Source: Halosolutus amylolyticus | GTDB lineage: Archaea > Halobacteriota > Halobacteria > Halobacteriales > Natrialbaceae | Reading direction: 5' to 3' | Length of the DNA stretch: 64,000 nucleotides | NCBI RefSeq assembly: GCF_023566055.1 | Contig: NZ_JALIQP010000002.1 | Location: 372,001 to 436,000, forward strand | Shown: positions 8,863-17,843 of the stretch, piece by piece | How positions within the stretch are numbered: the first letter of the stretch is position 1 | Layout: every line of letters starts with the position of its first letter | Translations under genes and position numbers: made by a program | Notes under the pieces: generated by a model | What the model was told of the DNA's origin: nothing | Database searches by the model: none | The model's input: the letters and a program-made list of their open reading frames with translations, nothing else

Positions 8863-10556
8863 CGACGACACTGACGACGGCGACGGATCTGTCGACGATC
8901 GCGACGACGCCGCTGACCGCGATGCCGATCGGGTCCGAGTCCCAGCTCGTGATCGCGCCGATGCTGATCGTCCTCCTGGCGGCCGTCGGGAGCCTGTTGC
9001 TCGGCCGGCGGCCGTGGGGGCGGATCGGCGTGAGCGTCGCCGGCGGGGTGGCCTACGCGATCGCCGTCGCGGCGATCGACTGGTACATCATCCTCGCGCC
9101 GGACGCACCCGGGATCGCGACCTACCAGGTCGGCGACTGGCCGGCCCCGTTCGGCATCACGCTCGTCGTCGACGGCCTCTCGGCGTTCATGCTGACCATG
9201 GTTGCGATCCTGGGGATCGCGTCGCTTGTCTTCTCGACCCGCGTACTGCCCGAGATCGATCGGCGGAGCTACTACTTCCCGCTGTTTCACTTCCTCGCGC
9301 TGGGCGTCACCGGGGCCTTCCTCACCGGCGACCTGTTCAACCTCTTCGTCTGGTTCGAGGTCATGCTGATGGCCAGTTACATCTTCGTGGCCTACTACGG
9401 CGGCCCACAGCACACCCGCGCCGCGTTCTGGTACGTCGCCCTGAACCTGCTCGCGAGCGCCATTTTCCTGCTTGGCGTCGGCGGCATCTACGCCACGACC
9501 GGGACGCTCAACATGGCCGAACTCGCCCGACGAGTCGCCGACCCCGCGGCCTACGGGATCGATCCCGGTCCGATCGTCGGCCTGCTGGCCATGCTCCTGT
9601 CGGTGTTCGCGATCAAGGCCGGTCTCGTCCCCTTCCAGTTCTGGATCCCGACGGCCTACCGGTCCGCACCGCCACAGATCGCCGCCCTGCTCGCCGGGGC
9701 GACGAAGAAGGTCGGGATCTACGCGATCATCCGCCTCTCCTTTACCGTCTTCGCCGACGCGCAGGTCGCGGTCAGTCTCGACGTGCCGGGAACCGGGATC
9801 GCCGTCGCGGGCGACTCGCCGCTCGCGTTCGTCGGCGCCGCCCTGTTCGTCATGGCCGCCGCCAGCATCCTCGTCGGCGGGATCGGGGCCGTCGGCCGGT
9901 CCTCCATGGAGGGCGTGCTCGCGTACTCGAGCATCGGCCAGGTCGGGTTCATCGCGATCCCCGTCGCGATCGCGGCGACGACGGCGAACCCGACGCTTCG
10001 CCACGTCGGGATCGTCGCCGCGCTGGTGTACGCGCTCAACCACACGCTGGCGAAGGGACTGCTCTTTCTCGCCGTCGGTACCGTCAGGTCGGCGACGGGA
10101 ACGAGTCGACTGGCCGATCTCGGCGGGCTTGCGGGCCGATCGCCGCCGCTGGCGATCGCGTTCTTCGTCGGATCGCTCGCGCTCGTCGGTATCCCGCCGC
10201 TGTCGGGCTTTTTCGGCAAGTTCCTCGTCTTCGACGCGGCGGCCCGGGCGGAGTCGACGACCGTGCTCGTCCTCCTGCTCGTCGGGTCGTTGCTGACGAT
10301 CGCGTACGTGACGCGGACGTGGAACCGGAGCTTCTGGGGCGTGCGGACGGGCCCGGTCGAGACCGCGAGCGTCGACGCGGTCCAGGTCGGCGTCCTCGTC
10401 GTCCTCGCGGCGGCGATCGTCGCGGTCGGGGCCGGGTTCGAACCAGTCTACGAGTTCGCCGACGCCGCCGCGACGGCCGCGCTGGACAGCGAGGGATACC
10501 AGGAGGCCGTCGGCGAGTTCGTCCACGAGGACGAGGCTGGAGGTGGGCACGAATGA
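8859..10556 (+). CDS. mrpD: Mrp antiporter subunit D (ND2/ND4/ND5 family)
   Basis: A 565-residue polytopic antiporter-like subunit with about 14 predicted spans. The conserved charged core is VFAIKAGLVPFQFWIPTAY followed by ALLAGATKKVGIYAI, where Lys residues of the complex-I antiporter modules lie. The first 35 residues are Thr-rich and then turn hydrophobic. The C-terminus is acidic with a Gly/His tail (EDEAGGGHE). It overlaps mrpC and mrpE by ATGA junctions. With MrpA it forms the ion-translocating pair of the complex. Confidence 0.95.
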   Translation: MTTTLTTATDLSTIATTPLTAMPIGSESQLVIAPMLIVLLAAVGSLLLGRRPWGRIGVSVAGGVAYAIAVAAIDWYIILAPDAPGIATYQVGDWPAPFGITLVVDGLSAFMLTMVAILGIASLVFSTRVLPEIDRRSYYFPLFHFLALGVTGAFLTGDLFNLFVWFEVMLMASYIFVAYYGGPQHTRAAFWYVALNLLASAIFLLGVGGIYATTGTLNMAELARRVADPAAYGIDPGPIVGLLAMLLSVFAIKAGLVPFQFWIPTAYRSAPPQIAALLAGATKKVGIYAIIRLSFTVFADAQVAVSLDVPGTGIAVAGDSPLAFVGAALFVMAAASILVGGIGAVGRSSMEGVLAYSSIGQVGFIAIPVAIAATTANPTLRHVGIVAALVYALNHTLAKGLLFLAVGTVRSATGTSRLADLGGLAGRSPPLAIAFFVGSLALVGIPPLSGFFGKFLVFDAAARAESTTVLVLLLVGSLLTIAYVTRTWNRSFWGVRTGPVETASVDAVQVGVLVVLAAAIVAVGAGFEPVYEFADAAATAALDSEGYQEAVGEFVHEDEAGGGHE

Positions 10557-11152
10557 GGGTCCGGACCTGGCCCGTCGCGGGCGTCGTCTTCGCCCTGCTG
10601 TGGATCCTCGTCCGCGGCGTCGAACTCACCCCGTCGGCGGTGGTCGGACAGTTCCTCATCGGGCTCGCCGTCGGCCTCCCGGTCGCGTTCGGCTTCCGCC
10701 GACTGTTCGTCAAGCGGATCGATCTCGACCGCGGTACACGTGCGCTCCCGGCCGCCGTTCGCTACTTCGTGGCCTTCTCGTGGGAGATCGTTCGAGCGAA
10801 CTTGGACGTCGCCTACCGGGTGCTCTCGCCCGAGATGCCGATCGAGCCAGAGGTGATCCTGGTTCCGCTCCGGGTCGAGACCGACCTCGCGGTCACGACC
10901 ATCGCCAACAGCATCACGCTCACCCCGGGGACCGTCACGCTGGACCACGACGAGGAGACGAACGCGCTCTACGTTCACGCGGTCGACGGCCGCCACCCGG
11001 AGGCAGTGGTCGAACCGATCCGGGAGTGGGAGGACGCCGCCCTCGTGATGTTCGACGAGGAGGCCTCGCCCGACGATCGGCCGCCGGAGATCGTCGTCTC
11101 GGGCGGGGAAAGAGACAGGGGCCGCGAACGCCGAGGTGTCGACGATGAGTGA
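10553..11152 (+). CDS. mrpE: Mrp antiporter subunit E
   Basis: A 199-residue protein of the MnhE family. Three hydrophobic segments occupy about residues 5-70, followed by the family hallmark TTIANSITLTPGTVTLD (about residues 113-129) and a cytoplasmic domain with HAVDG. The final 30 residues are charged and low in complexity, an acidic extension beyond the usual length. The start ATG overlaps the mrpD stop. Confidence 0.93.
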   Translation: MRVRTWPVAGVVFALLWILVRGVELTPSAVVGQFLIGLAVGLPVAFGFRRLFVKRIDLDRGTRALPAAVRYFVAFSWEIVRANLDVAYRVLSPEMPIEPEVILVPLRVETDLAVTTIANSITLTPGTVTLDHDEETNALYVHAVDGRHPEAVVEPIREWEDAALVMFDEEASPDDRPPEIVVSGGERDRGRERRGVDDE

Positions 11153-11438
11153 GGTGTTCGATCCAGCCGTGCTCGATGCGGCGGTGGGGGCGGCGTTGAT
11201 ACTCGTTAGCGGACTGTGCGTGCTCTGTAGCTACCGCGTGATCCGGGGGCCGACCAACCCCGATCGGGTGGTCGCGCTGGACGCGATCGCGACGAACGTC
11301 GTCGCCATCGCCGTCCTCTTCGCCATTCAAACCGATCGCGGCCTGTTCGTGACCGTGGGACTCGTGCTCGCGATCATCGGCTTCATCGCGACGGTCGCCG
11401 TCGCCAAGTTCGTCACCGAAGGGGAGGTGATCGAATGA
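11145..11438 (+). CDS. mrpF: Mrp antiporter subunit F
   Basis: A 97-residue three-helix protein of the MnhF family, with the signature YRVIRGPTNPDRVVALDAI between helices 1 and 2. A GTG nine bases upstream is in frame; the ATG at 11145 gives the usual length and overlaps the end of mrpE by 8 bases. The 3' end overlaps mrpG by four bases. Confidence 0.93.
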   Translation: MSEVFDPAVLDAAVGAALILVSGLCVLCSYRVIRGPTNPDRVVALDAIATNVVAIAVLFAIQTDRGLFVTVGLVLAIIGFIATVAVAKFVTEGEVIE

Positions 11439-11803
11439 TCCGGACCGGCCTCGTGATCGCGCTGATCGCGATCGGCGTGTTCTTCCTGTCGGTCGGGACG
11501 ATCGGGATGCTCCGCCTGCCGAACGTCTACAACCGGATGCACGCGACGAGCAAGCCCACGACCCTCGGGACCGCGGCCATCTTCGTGGCCGGCTTCGTCC
11601 ACTTCGGGCCCGGCAACGAGGGGCTAACGGCGCTCGTGGGGATCCTCTTCCTGTTCCTGACCGTGCCGACCGGCGCGCACATGATCGCCCGCGCCGCCGA
11701 ACGGATTGGGATCCCGTTCGAGGGGAGCGTCACCTGGCCCGACGCCTCCGTCGTGGCGAAAGAGCGGCGTGAACGCGCCGAGAAGGAACCCGAGGAGGAG
11801 TGA
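11435..11803 (+). CDS. mrpG: Mrp antiporter subunit G
   Basis: A 122-residue MnhG-family protein with three membrane spans and the hallmark GTIGMLRLPNVYNRMHATSK, followed by TLGTAAIFVAG and LTVPTGAHMIARAA. The acidic C-terminal tail (EKEPEEE) is typical of halophiles. It ends the operon; the stop is 9 bases from the convergent MFS gene, so the two transcripts must terminate into each other. Confidence 0.94.
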   Translation: MIRTGLVIALIAIGVFFLSVGTIGMLRLPNVYNRMHATSKPTTLGTAAIFVAGFVHFGPGNEGLTALVGILFLFLTVPTGAHMIARAAERIGIPFEGSVTWPDASVVAKERRERAEKEPEEE

Positions 11804-11812
11804 CCCGGACGA

Positions 11813-13144
11813 TCACGCGCTCCGCGTCGTGAACACCCCGCCGTCGTCGATCGATCGCCCGCCCGCGACGACGAACCCGGCGACGGCGACCGCGCCGATC
11901 GCGCCGACGAGCAACAACGGCGCGTAGCCGGTCGTCGCGGCGACGCCGGCGAACGCGACGGGACCGGCCGTTCGACCGAGGAACGTCGTGCTGTTGCGCA
12001 GACTCAGTGCCCCGGCCCGGTAGCGGCCCGCGACCCGATCGCTCACCTCCGCGTCGACCGACGGCAACACGAGGCCGACGCCCGCGCCGATGATCGCCGT
12101 GGCCGCGGCGATCGCGAGGACCGAGTCCGCGAGGCCGGCGACGGCGAGCCCGATCGCCAGACAGACGAACCCACCGGCGACGAGCGTCGCGTTCGTCACT
12201 CGCTTTGCGAACCGGCCGTTCGCGGCCGAGACGACGACCGAGACGCCCTCCGAGAGCATCAGGACGCCGCCGACGATAGCGGGCGTGAGGCCGTACGAGC
12301 CGGTCAACAGGAACGGCACCGCCGTCAGGACGGAGCCGAACAGCAGGAGTTCGGCCGCGAACGTGGCGAGGAACATCGACAGCACGCTCGCCGTGCCGAC
12401 CGCGGCGAGCACGCCGCGAACGTAGTTCGCGTCGAGCGTCACGCCCCTCGCGGCCGTGCCGCCGTCGGTGGCCGGTTCTCGTTCGGCACTCCCGTGAGCG
12501 GTCCCGCCGTCGCGACCAGACTCCCCGTCCCGATCGGGTTCTTCGAGCACGTACCAGGCGAGCGCACCGAGCGGCACCGCGAGCAGGTACAGCAGGTACG
12601 GGGCGTCCCACGAGACGGCGACGAGCACGCCGCCGACGACCGGGAAGATCGCCGCCCCGGCCGAGAGGACGGCCGTATTGACCCCGAGCACCGCGTTGCG
12701 CTGTGCGTCCTCGAAGGTGTCGCCGATGATGGTGACCGTCGCGACGAAGATGCCCGCGGACGCCGTTCCCTGGACGACCCGCACCAGCAGGACCGTCGTG
12801 AACGACGGGGCGACGACGATCACGCCGCCCGCGAGCCCGAAGACCACGAGGCTCGCGGCGAGCACGAACCGCCGGCCGAGCCGATCGGCCAGCGCCCCGA
12901 TGAACGGCGAGAGGACGATCCCGGCGACGAAGTACGCGCTGATCACCAGGCTGGCCGTCGCCTCGCTGACCCCGAACGTGTCGCGAACGATCGGCAGGGT
13001 CGGACTGACCAGCGGCACTCCCAGCGGCGCCAGTAGCGTACTCAGGAGGACGATGCGGACCGTCGGCGAGTCCCAGGGGATGCGCGCGTCGGCGGACGCC
13101 GCGCCCGAGGAGGCCGGATCGGTGGTGGGGGCAGTCGCGGTCAT
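11813..13144 (-). CDS. MFS transporter, probable drug/metabolite exporter
   Basis: A 443-residue 12-span major facilitator of the DHA1 type. The motif-A loop is GALADRLGRRFVLAASL after helix 2, and the G-rich stretches in helices 4-5 (VRVVQGTASAGIFVATVTIIG) fit efflux carriers. A hydrophilic charged loop of about 40 residues (DRDGESGRDGGTAHG...) separates the two halves. The ATG overlaps the stop of the upstream methyltransferase gene by four bases, so the two are translationally coupled and probably serve the same compound: modify it, then export it. The substrate cannot be read from sequence. Confidence 0.9.
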   Translation of the reverse strand: MTATAPTTDPASSGAASADARIPWDSPTVRIVLLSTLLAPLGVPLVSPTLPIVRDTFGVSEATASLVISAYFVAGIVLSPFIGALADRLGRRFVLAASLVVFGLAGGVIVVAPSFTTVLLVRVVQGTASAGIFVATVTIIGDTFEDAQRNAVLGVNTAVLSAGAAIFPVVGGVLVAVSWDAPYLLYLLAVPLGALAWYVLEEPDRDGESGRDGGTAHGSAEREPATDGGTAARGVTLDANYVRGVLAAVGTASVLSMFLATFAAELLLFGSVLTAVPFLLTGSYGLTPAIVGGVLMLSEGVSVVVSAANGRFAKRVTNATLVAGGFVCLAIGLAVAGLADSVLAIAAATAIIGAGVGLVLPSVDAEVSDRVAGRYRAGALSLRNSTTFLGRTAGPVAFAGVAATTGYAPLLLVGAIGAVAVAGFVVAGGRSIDDGGVFTTRSA

Positions 13145-14235
13145 TGGCGGAGCCTGTAGAACCGGAAGAAGAAATTCTCGATCGGCAGCACGTCGACGGT
13201 CGAGAACCCGGCGCTGGTCGCGTACTCGGCGAGCGTGTCCGGGCGCATCACGGTCCCGGTGCCCGTCGCCGGCTCGTCGACCATGCCGACGGGCAGGCAG
13301 TGCAGGACGCTGAACCCGTACAGCAGCGGCTCGATCTCGTTGCCCTCCGGGGAGAACGACTCGCCGGCGCGTTCGTCCACGACCAGGACGGCGCCGTCGT
13401 CGCCCGCCAGCCGTCGCATCGTCTCGAGGACGGCGATCGGGTCCGAGAGGTCGTGAACGCACTCGAACGCCATCACGAGGTCGTAGTCGCCGTCGATGCC
13501 AGGATCGCCCGCGTCGCGGTTGTGAACCGTGACCCGGTCGTCGACCCCGCGTTCGGCGACGTTTTCCGTCGCCCGCTCGACCGAGGCCGCGTCGAGGTCG
13601 TAGCCGTCGACGATCGCCTCGGGGTAGTGTTCGGCGACGCCGATGCTGGACCAGCCGTGGCCACAGCCGAGGTCCGCGACGCGACCGCCGTCCCGGAGCG
13701 CCGCGTCGACGTCGGAAATCGACGCGAGCCACTCGGGGCCGAGCTGGCTGACGAACGCGGGTCGGTTCATCGCCGCGATCCCCTCGTGGCAGGCGTCGCC
13801 GTAGGCCGCGAACGGGACGCCACCGCCGGTCCGGAACGCCTCGATGACGTCCTCCAGCGGGGCACCCAGCCCTGCGACGAGCCCCGCGAGCGGCGCGAGG
13901 TAGTTCAGGCTATCGGGCTCACAGAGGACCTCGACGTAACTCCCGGGGAGTGCGTACCGCCGGTCGGTCGGGTCGTCGCCGGGGTTCTCGACGGTCAGGA
14001 CGCCGGTGACGGTCTGGTGTTCGAGCCACTCGCGGGCGTACCGCTCGTGGGTGTCCGTCGCCGCGGCGAGCGCCGGCGCGGTGAGCGGCCCCGCCGACGC
14101 CAGTGCGTCGTAGTATCCCAGTCGATCGCCGACGTAGATGCCGAACAGCGACATCGTGTTCGCGGCTCGCTCGAGGAGGCTCTCGAGGAAGGCGTCGGTC
14201 CGTTCGGGGTCGATCTGCGCTGTCGTCGTTCCCAT
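13141..14235 (-). CDS. SAM-dependent methyltransferase, Rv2258c-like
   Basis: A 364-residue class I methyltransferase. Residues 20-100 form an N-terminal winged-helix dimerisation domain (HERYAREWLEHQTVTGVL) like that of Rv2258c-type and small-molecule O-methyltransferases. SAM motif I is VADLGCGHGWSS (residues 186-197), the acidic ribose ligand is in DGYDLDAASVERA, and motif IV is DLVMAFECVHDL. It is first in a two-gene operon with an MFS exporter. A TATA-like TTAAGTAT (14263-14270, minus strand) lies about 30 bases before the ATG, and a 17-bp palindrome lies farther upstream, shared with the divergent regulator. The substrate is unknown. Confidence 0.87.
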   Translation of the reverse strand: MGTTTAQIDPERTDAFLESLLERAANTMSLFGIYVGDRLGYYDALASAGPLTAPALAAATDTHERYAREWLEHQTVTGVLTVENPGDDPTDRRYALPGSYVEVLCEPDSLNYLAPLAGLVAGLGAPLEDVIEAFRTGGGVPFAAYGDACHEGIAAMNRPAFVSQLGPEWLASISDVDAALRDGGRVADLGCGHGWSSIGVAEHYPEAIVDGYDLDAASVERATENVAERGVDDRVTVHNRDAGDPGIDGDYDLVMAFECVHDLSDPIAVLETMRRLAGDDGAVLVVDERAGESFSPEGNEIEPLLYGFSVLHCLPVGMVDEPATGTGTVMRPDTLAEYATSAGFSTVDVLPIENFFFRFYRLRQ

Positions 14236-14301
14236 GATTCTCTCGAGGCGCCTGGACGACCCATACTTAATTTCCGAGATTGGATTCTGACAATGAAATC
14301 C

Positions 14302-14318
14302 GTCTCACGCCGTGAGAC
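14302..14318. promoter_or_regulatory. candidate operator between methyltransferase and regulator
   Basis: GTCTCACG and CGTGAGAC form a perfect 8-bp inverted repeat around one central C. It lies in the divergent region, directly before a TTAAG box that could serve the regulator gene and about 35 bases upstream of the methyltransferase TATA-like box. The same half-site GTCTCA/TGAGAC recurs at 15208-15222. A two-fold symmetric site is what a dimeric winged-helix protein would bind; binding is inferred. Confidence 0.65.
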
Positions 14319-14376
14319 AGGGTTAAGCAGGCGAACGGTGTACTAGCAGTATCGACCCCGTGAGAGTGAGTACCTC

Positions 14377-15219
14377 GTGACGCACGATCTCCTCGACGAA
14401 CTCATCAGCTACGATCGAAACCTCCAGCGAGACACACGGCGGCGCGACGGTGACCGCTACCCCGAGACCGAGACGCTGGTCGACGTCGTCCGCCACGGCG
14501 ACCTATTACGGCTCCTGCTCGCAGAGCCCCTCGATCGGCCCGAGATCCAGGCGGCGCTGGGCGTCTCGCGGGCGACGAGCCACCGGTTCGTTCGCTGGCT
14601 CGAGGACGAAGGGTACGGCGAACGCGTCGACGGCCGGTACCGGCTGACCGGGTACGGCGAAACTGTCGCGTACGGCGTCTGTAAGTTTGAAACGTACCTG
14701 CGGACGGCACGTCGACTCGAGCCGCTGTTCGAGTACATCTGCGAGGACCACGAGGAGTTCGTCGTCGAACCGTTCACCGACGCGACGGTCACAGTCGCTA
14801 CGCCGTCGGACCCGTACGCGCCGATCGAGCGCTTCCTGTCGCTCCTGCGCGAGAGCGAGACGTTCCGCGGGTTCAACACGACGCACATGATCCCGCCCGG
14901 GATCGACGACGGCGGCGATCGGCTCTTCGAGGAGCGGACCGTCGAACTCGTCTACGTCCCCGACGCCGTCGAGACGCTTCGAGACGAATCGGACGCCGCG
15001 CTCGGGACGGCCATCGACGAGGGACACGTCACGGTCCACACGCGGGACGCCCTCCCCTACGGCCTCGCGCTGTTCGACGATCGGGTAGGCGTCGGCGGCT
15101 ACGACGAGGACACCGGCGCGATGCGCGTGTTCGTCGACACCGACGCGAGGATCGCACGCGAGTGGGCCGCCAGCGTGTTCGAGTCGATCCGCGCCGACGC
15201 CAGACCGGTCTCATCCTGA
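14377..15219 (+). CDS. winged-helix regulator with FilR1-type C-terminal domain
   Basis: A 280-residue transcriptional regulator. An N-terminal winged helix (about residues 40-95, with LGVSRATSHRFVRWLEDEGY as recognition region) is followed by a FilR1-like effector domain (about 130-270, with DALPYGLALFDDRVGVGGYD). This architecture is abundant in haloarchaea and first named in methanogens. The start is a GTG. It is divergent from the methyltransferase/MFS operon with a perfect palindrome between them, so it most likely controls that operon and itself, responding to a small molecule. Confidence 0.87.
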   Translation: MTHDLLDELISYDRNLQRDTRRRDGDRYPETETLVDVVRHGDLLRLLLAEPLDRPEIQAALGVSRATSHRFVRWLEDEGYGERVDGRYRLTGYGETVAYGVCKFETYLRTARRLEPLFEYICEDHEEFVVEPFTDATVTVATPSDPYAPIERFLSLLRESETFRGFNTTHMIPPGIDDGGDRLFEERTVELVYVPDAVETLRDESDAALGTAIDEGHVTVHTRDALPYGLALFDDRVGVGGYDEDTGAMRVFVDTDARIAREWAASVFESIRADARPVSS

Positions 15220-15222
15220 GAC
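15208..15222. repeat. second GTCTCA/TGAGAC inverted repeat over the regulator stop codon
   Basis: GTCTCA-TCC-TGAGAC is a perfect 6-bp inverted repeat with a 3-base centre; its right arm contains the regulator TGA. It uses the same half-site as the palindrome at 14302 with narrower spacing, so it may be a second binding site or a terminator hairpin. Confidence 0.45.
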
Positions 15223-15324
15223 GGTTCTCGAGACCGCCCGGCGGTCGCCGGAGCCGTCACTTCTACCCCGATAGCCGCGGCTAGCGCTGCTCGGAACGTC
15301 GCGGACAGCGGAGAAGGGCGCGTG

Positions 15325-17487
15325 TTACGCGAGCGTCTCGGCGAGTGCGTCGATCGCAGCCTCACGGACCGCATCGCGTTCGCCCGGCAGGAACTCGACG
15401 TGACCGTCCGCACCGCCCACGACGCTGACGCCCGCGTCGGATGCCTGCTCGGCGATCGCGTCGCCGAGGTCGCGGACGTTCAGCGACTCCGTCGCGCGGA
15501 CGTGGAGTTCGTCCGACCCGACGCCGAGCGTCACGAACGGAGCGTCGGCCCGATCGCGTTCGCGGCGGTGGAGTTCGTCCAGCAACAGGACGGTGGTCGG
15601 GAAGTCGTACCGGTGGGTGAACGCGTCCGTATCCAGGAGCGTGACGGTGACGCCGTCGACCCCGCGAACCGTACAGTTCTCCTGGGCCGTCTCGAGTTCG
15701 GACTCGAGTTTGGCGCGGAACTGTTCGGAGACGTGGGCGGCGAGGCCGTCGTTTCGCGGCGTCGAGGCGTCGCTGTCCTCGAACAGCAGGTCGATGATGA
15801 GTTCGCGCTTGTCCTTGTACGACTGGTAGTACGCCTCGAGCGCGACGGCTTCGCGCCGGTTCGCGATGTCCGTCTCGTCGTAGCCGGCCTCGGCCGCGAG
15901 ATCGACGTAGTCGGCGGGTGCGTCCTCCCAGTAGCTGACGGCGGGGAGGTGTTCGAGGTCCGATCGCACGTCGTCGCTGACGTGAGCGGCGACGTTGGCC
16001 GCGAGCGCCGTCGACGTCACGTCCGACACGTCGACGCCCTCGAGCGAGGGCGTCACGGCGACGGAGACGGCGTCGACGATCGCCTCGTCGGCGCGACTGT
16101 CGTCGATCACGAGCGCGTTGGCGTCGTACATCGAGAGGAGGTCGTAGCCGTCGACCGACTCGACGGTCGACCCGGCGTCGACCAGCACGACGAGCGGAAG
16201 TTGCTCGCCGTGACGATCGCGGGCCTCGAGCATCGACGTGACGTCGTTGGTCGCGGCGTCCATGTCGTAGACGCGGCCGTCGAGGGGCCGGCGCTCGAAG
16301 TAGTGGTACTCCGCGTCCTCGCGGGTGTGTTTCTCGCGAATCAGCGGGAGGACGGCGCGTTCGATGGCCGCCCCGGCGACGTAGCCGTCGGCGGTCGCGC
16401 CGTGGCGGACGACGATCGGTCGGGCCTCCATGACGGCCCGGCGGATCGCGGTCGCGGCGTCGACGAGGCCGTCTTCGACGGCCGTGACGGCGTCGTGGTC
16501 GGCCAGCAGGTCGACGGCGGCCGGTCGGGCCTCGCTCTCGATCGCGTCCTCGAGTCGGTCGTGAACGGTCTCGCGTTCTTCGCCCGCGAGAATCTCGAGG
16601 GATTCGGTCTCGATCTGTAACTCGCCGTGGTGGCGTTCGACCTCGCCCTCGAGGGCGACGACGTCGTCGATCTCGACGTCGGGGTAGGCGCGAACGCCGG
16701 CCTCCTCGAACGCCGCACACTCGACGGTCGCGGTCTCGTCACGGAGTTCGAAGACCGTCGGCCCGCTGGTCTGGCGGACGCCGGTGATCTCGCCCTCGAG
16801 GCGAACGACGCTGCCGACCTGGGCGTCGATCGAATCGATCGTCGTGCGGTTGAGTGCGGGTTCGGTCTCCGGCTCGGCGTCGGCCGCGTCGTCGGTCGCT
16901 GGCGTCGACGCGGCGGCGCTCTCGGTCGCGACGGAACCGCTCCCGCCCGTGACGGTTTCGCTCGCGTCCGGGGCGGGCGTCTCCGTCTCGGTCGGACCGC
17001 CGTCGTCGGCGGCCGCCTGGAGGTCGCCGGCCGCGACGTCGTCCGCGTCCACCGCGTCGTCGGTCGCGCCGGCGTGAGTCGCCGTCTCGTCCGTGTCGTC
17101 CTCGAACTCCTCGGGGCGTACTTCGTCGGACCCAGTGTCGATCAACTTCCCTCGGAACTCGCGTTCGCGCTGGCGGATCGACCAGCCGAGGTCGACGTTC
17201 CCGTTGTCCCGGACGTCGAGCACCTGGACGAAGACGTCGTCCCCGGGCTCCCAGTCGAGGCTCTCGAGTCGTTTGTCGAGTTCGCTTCTGTGCAACAGGC
17301 CAGTGACGTGGTCTCCGATATCGACGAAGACCCCGAAATCGGCGTAACCGTCGACGGTCCCCCGGTAGTAGCGACCGGGAGTCAGCTGCGAGGGAGAATT
17401 GCCGTCGAATTCGAAGACGGCATCCTCTTCGTGGCTCTCGCAGATCTCGCCGTCGACGGGTGTGCCGCAGATGATACAGTTACCCAT
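15325..17487 (-). CDS. RecJ-like DHH-fold protein with S1 and OB domains
   Basis: A 720-residue protein: an N-terminal zinc knuckle (Cys4, Cys7, Cys16, His19), an S1 RNA-binding domain (about 38-112), an acidic low-complexity linker (about 120-215), an OB fold (about 220-310), a DHH phosphoesterase domain (about 335-560) and a DHHA1-like C-terminus. Archaeal RecJ-like proteins act in replication with GINS and Cdc45 or as single-strand nucleases. The catalytic motifs look worn: motif I reads RHGATADGY, and the place of the name-giving DHH reads VIDDSRADE. It may therefore lack nuclease activity, like Cdc45. A T-rich box lies about 27 bases before the ATG. Confidence 0.83.
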   Translation of the reverse strand: MGNCIICGTPVDGEICESHEEDAVFEFDGNSPSQLTPGRYYRGTVDGYADFGVFVDIGDHVTGLLHRSELDKRLESLDWEPGDDVFVQVLDVRDNGNVDLGWSIRQREREFRGKLIDTGSDEVRPEEFEDDTDETATHAGATDDAVDADDVAAGDLQAAADDGGPTETETPAPDASETVTGGSGSVATESAAASTPATDDAADAEPETEPALNRTTIDSIDAQVGSVVRLEGEITGVRQTSGPTVFELRDETATVECAAFEEAGVRAYPDVEIDDVVALEGEVERHHGELQIETESLEILAGEERETVHDRLEDAIESEARPAAVDLLADHDAVTAVEDGLVDAATAIRRAVMEARPIVVRHGATADGYVAGAAIERAVLPLIREKHTREDAEYHYFERRPLDGRVYDMDAATNDVTSMLEARDRHGEQLPLVVLVDAGSTVESVDGYDLLSMYDANALVIDDSRADEAIVDAVSVAVTPSLEGVDVSDVTSTALAANVAAHVSDDVRSDLEHLPAVSYWEDAPADYVDLAAEAGYDETDIANRREAVALEAYYQSYKDKRELIIDLLFEDSDASTPRNDGLAAHVSEQFRAKLESELETAQENCTVRGVDGVTVTLLDTDAFTHRYDFPTTVLLLDELHRRERDRADAPFVTLGVGSDELHVRATESLNVRDLGDAIAEQASDAGVSVVGGADGHVEFLPGERDAVREAAIDALAETLA

Positions 17488-17579
17488 CTACCCGGACCAA
17501 GCAGTTTCGCCCTAAAACGGTTGTCGGAATGCGTTCGGGACGAACGCGCCGATCGTTCACGAACGTTCGTGTAGAACCC

Positions 17580-17843
17580 TCACTCGAATACCGGGGAGTC
17601 GTCCTCGAGCGCCTCGATGTCGTCGGCGATTTTGCGAACGTCGTCGGGAAACAGCGACACCTGGATCTCGTTGTCGTCCTCGTCCTCGAAGACGAGTTTG
17701 ACGCGCTTGTCGCCGAACTCCCGCGCCTCGGCGGACTCGACGTCGAACAGTTTGACCGTCGCAGACTTGTTCTTCGGGCCGACGTTCTTGATCGATCCGT
17801 CGTTCAACTCCACCATGAACTCCTCGAGCGTCAGTGCGAGCAT
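17580..17843 (-). CDS. small conserved haloarchaeal protein
   Basis: An 87-residue acidic protein (MLALTLEEFMVELNDGSIKN...) that I do not recognise by name. It looks like a compact beta-rich fold with a C-terminal helix and no Cys or membrane segment. The ATG at 17843 is preferred over longer starts because a T-rich box (TTTTTTGT, minus strand) lies about 25 bases upstream, giving a leaderless message. It lies 92 bases beyond the 5' end of the RecJ-like gene in the same direction. Confidence 0.75.
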   Translation of the reverse strand: MLALTLEEFMVELNDGSIKNVGPKNKSATVKLFDVESAEAREFGDKRVKLVFEDEDDNEIQVSLFPDDVRKIADDIEALEDDSPVFE

